Shown: positions 56,318 through 64,000 of the stretch, piece by piece
Layout of the letters: each line of letters opens with the position of its first letter
How positions within the stretch are numbered: the stretch's first letter is position 1
DNA from: Streptomyces sp. NBC_01463
GTDB lineage: Bacteria; Actinomycetota; Actinomycetes; Streptomycetales; Streptomycetaceae
Assembly (NCBI GenBank): GCA_036227345.1
Contig: CP109468.1
Coordinates: forward strand, 1,488,001 to 1,552,000
Reading direction: 5' to 3'
DNA: 64,000 nucleotides
Made by a program: the position numbers and the translations under genes
Notes under the pieces: generated by a model
Database searches by the model: none
What the model was told of the DNA's origin: nothing
What the model saw: only the letters and a program-made list of their open reading frames with translations

Positions 56318-58762
56318 TCACCGGGCGTTCGACTGGGGGTGCGCGAGACGGGGGAGCGCAAGTTCGAACCAGACGGTCTTGCCGTGCGCCGTGGCGCTCG
56401 TGCCCCATTCCCTGGCGAGGCCGCTCACCACGACCAGTCCGCGGCCGGACTCGTCCTGTGCGGTGGTGCCCAGGAGTGTGGCGGGGGCCGGCTCGTCGTC
56501 GCTGACCTCGCACAGCAGGGCGCCGGTGCGGACCAGCCGGAGGCCGATGTGATGGGTGCGGCCGTGCTTCACGGCGTTGGTGACGAGCTCGCTGACCATC
56601 AGCTCGGCTGCCTCGGCCGCGTCCGGCAGCTCCCAGTCCAGGAGCCTGCCACGGACGAGCCGGCGGGCCCGGGACACCTCGCGCGGGTCCAGGGCCAGTT
56701 GCCACTCGGCGACGTCACCGTCGGGGATGCCGTTGAGCCGGGCCATCAGCAGGGCGACGTCGTCCTTCCGGCCGCCGCTGGGGTTCAGGGCCCGGATGAT
56801 CGTGTCGCAGGCGTCGTCCATCGACGCGGCCGGGTGGGCCGCGGAGGCGCAGAGGGCGGCGAGACCTGCCCCGATGTCCTGGCCGCGCACCTCCACCAGG
56901 CCGTCGGTGCAGAGCACCAGCCGGTCACCGGGCCGCACCTTCACGGTCGCGGTCTCGAAGGCGACCCCGCCGACACCGACCGGCGCACCGGTCGGCAGGT
57001 CGAGCAGCTCCGCCCGGCCGTCCTCGGCGCGGACCAGCACCGGTGGGATGTGTCCGGCGTTGGCGATCTGGAGCTCGGAGCGGATCGGGTCGTAGACCGC
57101 GTAGAGGCAGGTGGCGAGGTACTGCTCGCCGAGCCGCTGGGCCAGGTCGTCGAGGTTGCGCAGGAGTCGGGCGGGCGGCATCTCCATGGTCGCCATCGTC
57201 AGCACGGCGGTGCGCAACTGGCCCATCATCGCAGCCGAGTTGAGCCCGTGCCCCATCACGTCGCCGACGACGAGGGCGGTCCGGGAGCCGGGGAGCTTCA
57301 CCGAGTCGAACCAGTCGCCGCCGACCCTGCCGAGCCGTGCTCCGGGCAGATAGCGGGTGGCGATGTCGCAGCCCGCCATGCGCGGTTCGATCTGCGGCAG
57401 CATGCTGTCCTGGAGGGTCTCGGCGACGTTCTCCTGGTACGTGTACATGCGGGCGTTGTCGAGGACGAGCCCGGCCCGGGCGGCGAGTTCGGCGCCGGTG
57501 GTGCGGTCCATGTCGTCGAAGGGTTCGCGGCCGGGGCGGCGCATCAGGACCATGAAGCCCAGCACCACGTCACGGGCCTTGAGGGGCACGATGAGCAGCG
57601 AGCGGTGCGTGATCAGCGGGCGCAGGTCGCGCTTCTCGAACTCGCCCGAGATGCGGTTGCTCAACTCCTCGCTGACATGGGGGACGATGACGGGTTCGCC
57701 GGTGACCATGCACTGGAAGAACGGCGTGTGCTCGGGGAAGGCGATGGACTCGCCGACGGGCACGGTGTCGTCCCAGCGGCCCGGTTCGTCGTTGTGCTCG
57801 ACCCAGACGCGGTGCCAGACCGTGGTGACGTCGGGCGGCCCGTCCGGGAAGCCCTCGCCGGCCAGGACCGCGGCGCGCAGATGCGTGCCCGCGAAGTCGG
57901 TGAACCGGGGCACGGCGGCGCTGGTGACCTCACGGATGGTGCGTTCCAGGTCGAGGGAGGTGCCGATGCGGCCGCTGACCTCGTTGAGGAACTCCAGCCG
58001 TTCGCGGACCGCCGCGTATTCGAGGTCCAGCTCGGGGCGGGGCGCGGTGTGCGGGGCGGGCGTCTCCGGGCCGGTGTGCCGCGGGCCGTCGGCCGCGCGG
58101 TGTCCGGTGCGCCGCGGCACTCCCCAGTCGGGGGTCACGGGGATCCGGTCGCGATGGCTGAACTCCAGTACCGGATAGCCGAGTTCGAGGACCTGGGAGA
58201 CGATCCTGGTGGCTTCCCGGACGCTCATGCTGGGCAGGATCTCGGGCAGCCGCCCGGAGAGTTCCCGGTAGCCGGGGAAGTCGGTGTGCAGGGCGAATCC
58301 GGGGGCGATCGTCTCGGTGTCCCCGTCGGTTCCGCCACGCCGCAGGGGCCCGGAGTCGGCGGCGAGCACGAGCAGCCGCTCGGGGCCGGGACCGACCAGC
58401 GGGTAGGCCCACCACAGCACGTCGAGGCGGCCCCGGCCGGCGTCGTCCACGCGGGCCCGGCCGGCCGTCGGATAGCCGATGGTGCCGATCGGCGGCGAGC
58501 TGTCGGGGCCGGGACCGAACTCCTCGTACGCCCCGTCCGGCAGCGGGTCGCCCCGCTGCCGTAACGCCCCGGACACCGGCAGGAGTTCACCCGCTTGGCA
58601 CCCTACGGCGTCCTCCCTGGCGACCCCGAAGAGTCTCCTCGCACCGGCCGACCAGTGCGAGACCCGTCCGTCCGCGTCGACGACGACCACGGCGAGCGGC
58701 ACGCGGCCCGCCGCGGCGTCACGCGGCTGTGGTGTCCTCTGCGGCGGCACACCGAGGTCCAT
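56318..58762 (-). CDS. SpoIIE-type phosphatase with PAS, GAF and RsbW-like kinase domains
   Basis: An 814-residue signalling protein: PAS (about 20-130), a second sensor-like segment (135-215), GAF (about 250-440), PP2C/SpoIIE phosphatase (about 455-670; VGGDWFDSV, VVGDVMGHG) and a C-terminal HATPase anti-sigma-type kinase (about 690-808; MVSELVTNAVKHG). Such proteins set the phosphorylation of anti-sigma antagonists in Streptomyces stress and development. No membrane segment is seen. Confidence 0.9.
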   Translation of the reverse strand: MDLGVPPQRTPQPRDAAAGRVPLAVVVVDADGRVSHWSAGARRLFGVAREDAVGCQAGELLPVSGALRQRGDPLPDGAYEEFGPGPDSSPPIGTIGYPTAGRARVDDAGRGRLDVLWWAYPLVGPGPERLLVLAADSGPLRRGGTDGDTETIAPGFALHTDFPGYRELSGRLPEILPSMSVREATRIVSQVLELGYPVLEFSHRDRIPVTPDWGVPRRTGHRAADGPRHTGPETPAPHTAPRPELDLEYAAVRERLEFLNEVSGRIGTSLDLERTIREVTSAAVPRFTDFAGTHLRAAVLAGEGFPDGPPDVTTVWHRVWVEHNDEPGRWDDTVPVGESIAFPEHTPFFQCMVTGEPVIVPHVSEELSNRISGEFEKRDLRPLITHRSLLIVPLKARDVVLGFMVLMRRPGREPFDDMDRTTGAELAARAGLVLDNARMYTYQENVAETLQDSMLPQIEPRMAGCDIATRYLPGARLGRVGGDWFDSVKLPGSRTALVVGDVMGHGLNSAAMMGQLRTAVLTMATMEMPPARLLRNLDDLAQRLGEQYLATCLYAVYDPIRSELQIANAGHIPPVLVRAEDGRAELLDLPTGAPVGVGGVAFETATVKVRPGDRLVLCTDGLVEVRGQDIGAGLAALCASAAHPAASMDDACDTIIRALNPSGGRKDDVALLMARLNGIPDGDVAEWQLALDPREVSRARRLVRGRLLDWELPDAAEAAELMVSELVTNAVKHGRTHHIGLRLVRTGALLCEVSDDEPAPATLLGTTAQDESGRGLVVVSGLAREWGTSATAHGKTVWFELALPRLAHPQSNAR

Positions 58763-58863
58763 GGGCGGAAGGCTCCTTCCTCACCGCGAGGTTCCGCGGT
58801 CCGTGCGTCCACGGTACGGCGCCCCGTCCGGCGTCCGCCGGTCATCGACGGAATCACCCCCAG

Positions 58864-58898
58864 GGGTGGTGCGCCCCACGCACTCCGGCGCACCACCC
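58864..58898. terminator. Terminator after the MFS gene
   Basis: GGGTGGTGCGCC and its exact complement with an 11-nt loop, downstream of the MFS stop (58937) and before the SpoIIE gene on the same strand. Confidence 0.7.
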
Positions 58899-58936
58899 AC
58901 ACCCGGGGACCGTCCGGGACAGCCCCCCCCCTGGCG

Positions 58937-61381
58937 TCAGTCCTCGTGCCCCAGCTGGAGATCCCGTTCGGTGCGCCCGCCGCCCGCGACCTGGAGGACG
59001 GTCGCCACCGGCGGGTATCCGGCGGCGATCACGGTGTACTCACCCGTGGACAGGTCGACGAACCGGAACGCCCCGTCGGGTCCGGTGGTCAGCGTGTCGA
59101 CCACGTTGCCCGCCGCGTCCAGGAGCGTCACCCGGGCGTCCTCGACGGGCCGCCCGCCACTGGCCCGGACGATCCCGCGCAGCACCGCGCCACCGGCCAG
59201 CTCGACGTCCTGCCGGGTCTCCCTGGCCGCCTGCACGCTGACGGGCAGTGCGGCGGGCCGGAACGCGGGCGCGGAGGCGGCGAGGGTGTACTCCCCCGCG
59301 ACCAGCTCCGAGATGACGTACCCGCCCTCCCGCCCGCTCCGGGTGGAGGCGACCACTTCGCCGCGTACGTCGGTCAGGGTGACGGCCGCGTCCCGTACGG
59401 GAACACCGTCCGCCGTCACGACGGTCCCGGCCAGCCGGCCCGCCCCGCCGAGCACCACGTCGAGTTCCACGGGCCGTTCGCCCACGGTGACGCTGACCGC
59501 CTGCGGCTGGTGGCCCCCGGCGGCGGCGATGAGGACGTACGAACCCGCCCCGGGCACGCTCAGCGCGTACCGTCCCTCGTCCCCGCTGGCGCCCCGGCCG
59601 ACCTGCTGGCCCTGGACGTCGATGAGGGTGAGGGCGGCGCGCGGGACCTTCGTACCGTCGGGATGCTGGACGCTGCCGCAGACCGGCACGCCCGAGAGGT
59701 ATCCGGCCGGCGGGGGGCCCTGGTCCGTGCGGGCGGAGGGGATCGACGCGGGCTCGGCTGCGGTTTCGGGGCTGTGGTGGGACACCAGCGGTTTCTCCTT
59801 GAGGAAGAAGGCGAAGAACAGGCCGAGCACGAGGACCGGCACGAGATAGAGGAAGATCCGGGGCATCGCGTCGGCGTACGCCTGGATGTAGGCGTCACGC
59901 AGCGCGGGCTCCATGGCGTGGACCAGCTGCGGAGTGATCGACTCGGGGTCGGGCAGACCGGCCCCGGAGGGCAGCCGGACGGCGAGCGCGTCGGCCAGCC
60001 GGCCGGCGAACAGGGTGCCGAACACGGCGGCGCCGACGCTGCCGCCGATCTGCCGGAAGTAGTTGTTGGCGCTGGTCGCGGTGCCGAGGTCGGCGGGGCG
60101 CACGGAGTTCTGCACGGCGAGGACCAGCACCGGCATGATCAGCCCGATCCCGAGGCCGAGGACGGCCTGCGCGATGCTGTACTCCCAGCGCGGGGTGTCC
60201 GTCTCCAGCCGGGACAGCAGCCACATGCCCACCGCCGAGACCGCGCTGCCCGCGATCGGGTAGACGCGGTAGCGCCCGGTACGGGAGATCAGCTGGCCCG
60301 AGACGACGGACGCGCCGACGATGCCGCCCATCATCGGGAGCATCAGCAGGCCGGACTCGGTGGCGGTGGCCCCGTCGACCATCTGCAGGAAGGTCGGCAG
60401 ATAGCTGGCCGCGCCGAACAGCGCCACCCCGACGACCGCGCCGACCAGGGCCGTGACGTTGAAGATCGAGTCGCGGAACAGCCGCAGCGGGATGATGGGT
60501 TCGGGCGCGCGGTGCTCGACGGCGATGAACAGCAGGGTCGTTCCGGCAGCTCCGGCGGCCAGCCCCAGGATGGTGCGCGAGCCCCAGGCGTACTCCGTAC
60601 CGCCCCAGCTGGTCAGCAGCACCAGACAGGTGGAGGCGGCGGCCAGCAGCACGGCGCCGAGGATGTCGAGCCGGGGCCGGACCGTGGGCTTCGGCAGTTT
60701 CAGCACGACGGTGATGACGACGAACGTCACCAGGCCGAAAGGCACGTTGATGTAGAAGCACCAGCGCCAGGAGGCATGGTCGGTGAAGAAGCCGCCGAGC
60801 AACGGGCCCGCCACGGAGGCGAGTCCGAAGGCCGCGCCGATGAGCCCCATGAACCGGCCGCGCTCCCGGGGCGGCACGACGTCCGCGATGATGGCCTGGA
60901 CGCCGATCATCAGCCCGCCGCCGCCGACGCCCTGGATGGCCCGGAAGGCGATGAGTTCGTCCATGGTGCGCGACCAGCCGGCCAGCGCGGAGCCGACGAC
61001 GAAGACGACGATGGCGAACTGGAAGACGCTCTTGCGGCCGAAGAGGTCGCCGAGCTTGCCGTAGATCGGCAGACCGATCGTCGAGGCGAGCAGATAGGCG
61101 GTGACCGCCCAGGACATCTTCTCCAGGCCGTGCAGCTCGCCGACGATCTTCGGGAGCGCGGTCGCCACGATCATCTGGTCGAGCGCCGCGAGCAGCAGCG
61201 TGAGCATCAGACCGATGAAGACGAGGCGGATCCGGCGGCGGTCCGCGGCACCGTCGCCGGGCGGGGCCGGGGCGACGGACCCCGTCGCGGCGGGCGGCGG
61301 GGGCGGGGCGGCCGCGGGCCGCGCCTCGACGCTCCCCGTACCGCCGGGCTCGTCCTCCACCAGAGTGATGCCACCCACCAC
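58937..61381 (-). CDS. DHA2-type MFS exporter with three C-terminal carboxypeptidase-regulatory-like repeats
   Basis: An 814-residue protein. The first about 550 residues are a 14-segment DHA2 drug exporter ([33 protein letters not shown]). The last about 250 residues hold three beta-sandwich repeats of the carboxypeptidase-regulatory type (e.g. [26 protein letters not shown]). GTG 61381 has GAGGGGAG upstream. Exporters rarely carry such a tail; it may bind peptides or wall polymers. Not part of the azabicycle cluster. Confidence 0.88.
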   Translation of the reverse strand: MVGGITLVEDEPGGTGSVEARPAAAPPPPPAATGSVAPAPPGDGAADRRRIRLVFIGLMLTLLLAALDQMIVATALPKIVGELHGLEKMSWAVTAYLLASTIGLPIYGKLGDLFGRKSVFQFAIVVFVVGSALAGWSRTMDELIAFRAIQGVGGGGLMIGVQAIIADVVPPRERGRFMGLIGAAFGLASVAGPLLGGFFTDHASWRWCFYINVPFGLVTFVVITVVLKLPKPTVRPRLDILGAVLLAAASTCLVLLTSWGGTEYAWGSRTILGLAAGAAGTTLLFIAVEHRAPEPIIPLRLFRDSIFNVTALVGAVVGVALFGAASYLPTFLQMVDGATATESGLLMLPMMGGIVGASVVSGQLISRTGRYRVYPIAGSAVSAVGMWLLSRLETDTPRWEYSIAQAVLGLGIGLIMPVLVLAVQNSVRPADLGTATSANNYFRQIGGSVGAAVFGTLFAGRLADALAVRLPSGAGLPDPESITPQLVHAMEPALRDAYIQAYADAMPRIFLYLVPVLVLGLFFAFFLKEKPLVSHHSPETAAEPASIPSARTDQGPPPAGYLSGVPVCGSVQHPDGTKVPRAALTLIDVQGQQVGRGASGDEGRYALSVPGAGSYVLIAAAGGHQPQAVSVTVGERPVELDVVLGGAGRLAGTVVTADGVPVRDAAVTLTDVRGEVVASTRSGREGGYVISELVAGEYTLAASAPAFRPAALPVSVQAARETRQDVELAGGAVLRGIVRASGGRPVEDARVTLLDAAGNVVDTLTTGPDGAFRFVDLSTGEYTVIAAGYPPVATVLQVAGGGRTERDLQLGHED

Positions 61382-61568
61382 GTGCCGCTCCCCTCGTCGC
61401 GCTGCCGCCGCCCATTTTGCGCATTGGGCAACAAGCAAGGGCAAACGTGACGAGGGGGCGCTGAGGGCGCATTCAGGGGCTTATCCCCCGGTGAGAGCCA
61501 CTACGGCGCACAACCGACCGGCCGGAAAGACCACCCGAACCGGTGAGGCCGGAAGCCGGGACCGGACG

Positions 61569-62012
61569 CTACTTCTCCACCTCGGTGGCGAGGTTCTGGA
61601 GGAGTTCGTCGTAGATGCGCCCAAGTCCCTTGGGCGCGAAGGTCTTCTCGAAGAATCCGCCGATGCCGCCGGCGCCGTTCCACACGGTGGAGACGACGGC
61701 CCGCGACTTCCCCTCGCCGGCCGGGGTGACGGTCCAGGTGGTGACCATCGAGGAGTTGCGGTCCTTCTCGACGAGCTGGCCGTCGGTCGGCTCGCTGACC
61801 TCCAGCAGACAGTCGCGCACCCGCTTGCTGGTGGCCTGCAGCTTCCAGTGGACGAGGGTGCCCTCGCCGTCGCCGCCCTCACGGACCTCGTACTCGCTGA
61901 AGTGGCCGGGCAGCACCTTGCCGCGGACCTCCTTGTAGTCGGCCAGCGCGTCGAACACCGCTTCCGCGTCCGCCGCGATGATCCGCTCTGTCGTGGCCTC
62001 GACCTGCGCCAT
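61569..62012 (-). CDS. SRPBCC (polyketide cyclase/START-like) protein
   Basis: A 147-residue START-fold protein: MAQVEATTERIIAADAEAVFDALADY at the start and KGLGRIYDELLQNLATEVEK as the closing helix. The family binds hydrophobic ligands. ATG 62012 has GGAGGAAC upstream. The neighbours do not reveal its ligand. Confidence 0.8.
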   Translation of the reverse strand: MAQVEATTERIIAADAEAVFDALADYKEVRGKVLPGHFSEYEVREGGDGEGTLVHWKLQATSKRVRDCLLEVSEPTDGQLVEKDRNSSMVTTWTVTPAGEGKSRAVVSTVWNGAGGIGGFFEKTFAPKGLGRIYDELLQNLATEVEK

Positions 62013-62115
62013 GGCTGTTCCTCCAGCACTCGGTTGTTCGGGGTGTGCTGAGCCAACCACCTCGGCAGCCCGGCTCAAAATCCGGTCCGGGACGAAGGGG
62101 AGAAAACGATCAAGG

Positions 62116-62127
62116 GAACAAGTGTTC
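62116..62127. promoter_or_regulatory. SOS/LexA-like box
   Basis: GAAC-AAGT-GTTC has the GAAC-N4-GTTC core of actinobacterial LexA sites and lies 33 bp before the radical SAM gene. It predicts induction by DNA damage. Confidence 0.5.
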
Positions 62128-62160
62128 TATTCTCGGACCAGTGCTACCGAGGAGGCGTCC

Positions 62161-63210
62161 ATGCGCTGGGACAATCTGGCCGATAACCCCGCCAAGACCA
62201 CCACACCTGGTACCGGCGCGCTCTTCGCCGCCGACGCGGTGACGACCCGTACCTTCGACACCCCCGAGTTCCGGGGCATCACCTTCCACGAGATACGGGC
62301 CCGCTCGATCGTCAACCGGGTGCCCGGTGCGTCCCGGATGCCGTTCGAATGGACCGTCAATCCCTACCGGGGCTGCACGCACGCCTGCGTCTACTGCTTC
62401 GCGCGCAAGACCCACAGCTATCTGGACCTCGACACCGGGCTCGGCTTCGACTCGCAGATCGTCGTCAAGATCAACGCCCCGGAGCTGGTGCGCCGCGAGC
62501 TTTCCGCCGCCCGCTGGCACGGCGCGCACATCGCGATGGGCACCAACGTCGACTGCTACCAGCGGGCGGAGGGGCGCTACCGGCTGATGCCCGGCATCCT
62601 CACCGCCCTCCGCGACCACGCGAACCCCTTCTCCATCCTCACCAAGGGCACGCTGATCCTGCGCGACCTGGAGCTGCTGCGACAGGCGGCCGAGGTCACG
62701 GAGGTCGGCGTCTCGGTCTCGGTGGGCTTCACCGACCCGGAGCTGTGGCGCACCGTGGAGCCCGGCACGCCCTCCCCCGAGCGGCGCCTCGACGTCGTCC
62801 GCACCCTCAGCGAGCACGGCATCGGATGCGGGGTGCTCATGGCACCCGTCATCCCCTACCTCGGCGACCGGCCGGACCAGCTGCGGGCCACGGTCAGCGC
62901 GGTCGCCGCCGCGGGCGCCACGTCCGTCACCCCGCTCGTCCTCCATCTGCGGCCCGGTGCCCGCGAGTGGTTCATGGAGTGGCTCGGCCTGCACCATCCG
63001 CATCTGGTCCGGCGGTACGAGCGGCTCTACGCGGACGGCGCCTACGCCCCCACCTGGTACCAGCGCCGTATCACCCGGTACGTGCACGAGCTGGCGGCCG
63101 AGTACGGCATCGGCCCCTCGCACCACGGCACGCCGCGCGGCTTCCCGGAACGCGGCGAGGAGCGGACCCCGCCGGCCGGTCCGGAGCCCACTCAGCTGAC
63201 GCTGCTCTGA
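62161..63210 (+). CDS. Radical SAM protein, Rv2578c family
   Basis: A 349-residue radical SAM enzyme with the 4Fe-4S motif GCTHACVYCFAR (CxxxCxxC) at about residues 72-83, after the NPYRG segment typical of the Rv2578c/spore-photoproduct-lyase-like group. The frame is open upstream, but ATG 62161 follows GAGG and the SOS-like box. A DNA repair or nucleic-acid-related role is suggested by the family's relation to photoproduct lyase and by the promoter; unproven. Confidence 0.85.
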   Translation: MRWDNLADNPAKTTTPGTGALFAADAVTTRTFDTPEFRGITFHEIRARSIVNRVPGASRMPFEWTVNPYRGCTHACVYCFARKTHSYLDLDTGLGFDSQIVVKINAPELVRRELSAARWHGAHIAMGTNVDCYQRAEGRYRLMPGILTALRDHANPFSILTKGTLILRDLELLRQAAEVTEVGVSVSVGFTDPELWRTVEPGTPSPERRLDVVRTLSEHGIGCGVLMAPVIPYLGDRPDQLRATVSAVAAAGATSVTPLVLHLRPGAREWFMEWLGLHHPHLVRRYERLYADGAYAPTWYQRRITRYVHELAAEYGIGPSHHGTPRGFPERGEERTPPAGPEPTQLTLL

Positions 63211-63295
63211 CCTGGGCGTGACGCCCCGGGGCAAACGGGTCATCTCTCACCGGAACAGGTCCTTCCGCCTCCGAATGCGGGGAGCATCCGGCGGG

Positions 63296-63314
63296 GGCTG
63301 CGCCACGCGCAGCC
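63296..63314. promoter_or_regulatory. Inverted repeat before the TAP-like hydrolase
   Basis: GGCTGCGC-CAC-GCGCAGCC, 25 bp before the start codon of the last gene; possible operator or leader hairpin. Confidence 0.35.
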
Positions 63315-63339
63315 GTGTTCCCCCACCACGGGAGGCCAT

Positions 63340-64000
63340 ATGACGAACCGTTCAGGAATTCTGTTCGCCGTCGGGGCGACGGTCGCCGGTCTGGTGACCG
63401 CCGCGCCGTCCCCGGCGAGCGCCGGCACCGCCGCGCAGCGCGCCGCATCGGTCAAGTGGACCGACTGCGGCACCGAGTCGTACCCCACGCTCCAGTGCGG
63501 ATCGGTCCGCGCCCCGCTCGACCATGACGACCCGTCGGGCCGCCAGGTCACCCTCGCCCTGTCGCGGGTCCCGCACACGGCGAAGACCTTCCAGGGGCCG
63601 CTGCTGGTCAATCCGGGCGGCCCCGGCGGCAGCGGTCTGTCGATGGCGGGTTTCGTCGCCGCCTCGCTGCCGAAGGCGGTGGCAGCCCAGTACGACGTGA
63701 TCGGTTTTGACCCGCGGGGCGTCGGGAAGAGCCGGCCGGCGCTGGACTGCGTGCCGAAGTACTTCGACCCGGTGCGGCCGGACCCGGTGCCGCACTCCGT
63801 GCGGGACGAGCAGGTGAACCGGAACCGCGCCCGCGACTTCGCGGCCGCCTGCGGCGAGAAGTACCCGGACCTGCTCCCGTTCATGGACACGGTCAGCGCG
63901 GCCAAGGACCTCGACGTGATCCGGCGCGCGACCGGCTCGCGGCAGCTGAACTACTTCGGCTACTCCTACGGCACCTACCTGGGCGCGGTGTACGCCAAGC
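63340..64000 (+). CDS. Secreted TAP-like alpha/beta hydrolase (tripeptidyl aminopeptidase family), 3' truncated
   Basis: 220 codons before the window ends. A signal peptide (residues 1-28, ending in SPASAG) precedes an alpha/beta hydrolase with the oxyanion-region motif VNPGGPGGSG, FDPRGVGKS and nucleophile elbow GYSYGT. GGAGG lies 5 bp before ATG 63340. Streptomyces homologues are secreted mycelial proteases (Tap, SlpD and SlpE) that trim tripeptides. The C-terminal TAP domain lies outside the window. Confidence 0.88.
   Translation, partial: MTNRSGILFAVGATVAGLVTAAPSPASAGTAAQRAASVKWTDCGTESYPTLQCGSVRAPLDHDDPSGRQVTLALSRVPHTAKTFQGPLLVNPGGPGGSGLSMAGFVAASLPKAVAAQYDVIGFDPRGVGKSRPALDCVPKYFDPVRPDPVPHSVRDEQVNRNRARDFAAACGEKYPDLLPFMDTVSAAKDLDVIRRATGSRQLNYFGYSYGTYLGAVYAK

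Noticed and set aside
58595..61450. Long plus-strand open frame (951 codons)
   Set aside because: Antisense to the DHA2 exporter; composition is His/Arg/Gly-rich without any recognisable domain.

Overview
The window is very GC-rich, with strong third-position G/C bias, short intergenic gaps, many GTG starts, four-base ATGA/GTGA gene overlaps and rare TTA codons. Its gene families (ECF41 sigma factor, SpoIIE-type phosphatase, TIGR03083 protein, LapA-like protein, TAP-like hydrolase) are typical of Streptomyces, so it is most likely an actinomycete chromosome arm. No rRNA, tRNA, CRISPR array, insertion sequence or phage gene was seen.

Layout. (1) 1-3.5 kb: flanking redox and regulatory genes: the 5' end of a LysR gene, two short-chain dehydrogenases, a MerR regulator and a TIGR03083 protein. 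(2) 3.6-29.0 kb: one long minus-strand biosynthetic gene cluster, the main find. (3) 29.5-31.1 kb: an ECF41 sigma factor with its carboxymuconolactone-decarboxylase partner. (4) 31.3-41.9 kb: a probable uptake and catabolism island: IclR regulator, serine hydrolase, complete dipeptide-type ABC transporter, ROK protein, creatininase-like amidohydrolase, enolase-superfamily dehydratase and RidA. (5) 42-47 kb: small secreted protein, tandem alpha/beta hydrolase with a MerR regulator, LapA-like protein and a secreted CocE/X-Pro-type hydrolase. (6) 47.2-52.3 kb: a four-gene peptidase operon (S66, S9, M20, M55). (7) 52.4-64 kb: PanE-like reductase, aldo/keto reductase with divergent LysR, methyltransferase, SpoIIE phosphatase, an MFS exporter with a beta-repeat tail, SRPBCC protein, a radical SAM protein behind an SOS-like box, and a truncated secreted hydrolase.

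The cluster is read from about 29 kb down to 3.6 kb. It encodes an amino-group carrier protein of only 55 residues ending in EDWGE (LysW type), the LysX, LysZ and LysY enzymes that load, phosphorylate and reduce glutamate on that carrier, a split transketolase (two-carbon addition), a PLP aminotransferase and a LysK-like releasing peptidase. This is the gene set known from vazabitide A biosynthesis, which makes 2,6-diamino-5,7-dihydroxyheptanoate (DADH) on the carrier. A PAPS sulfotransferase plus a dedicated cysC-cysD-cysN set supplies sulfate activation and transfer. A coupled pair, a BtrH-like protein and a small beta-rich protein, are candidates for an AziU3/AziU2-like aziridine-forming complex. 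One C-A-PCP NRPS module, stand-alone C, A and PCP proteins, an unusual thioesterase/acyl-CoA-dehydrogenase fusion, a P450 and a GNAT would assemble and tailor the peptide. A VOC protein and an MFS exporter probably give self-resistance. The inferred product is a new peptide bearing a 1-azabicyclo[3.1.0]hexane (aziridine) amino acid. It is not azinomycin, because no polyketide synthase is present, and probably not ficellomycin, because no guanidino-forming gene is seen. The cluster has no pathway-specific regulator; two TTA codons suggest bldA control.
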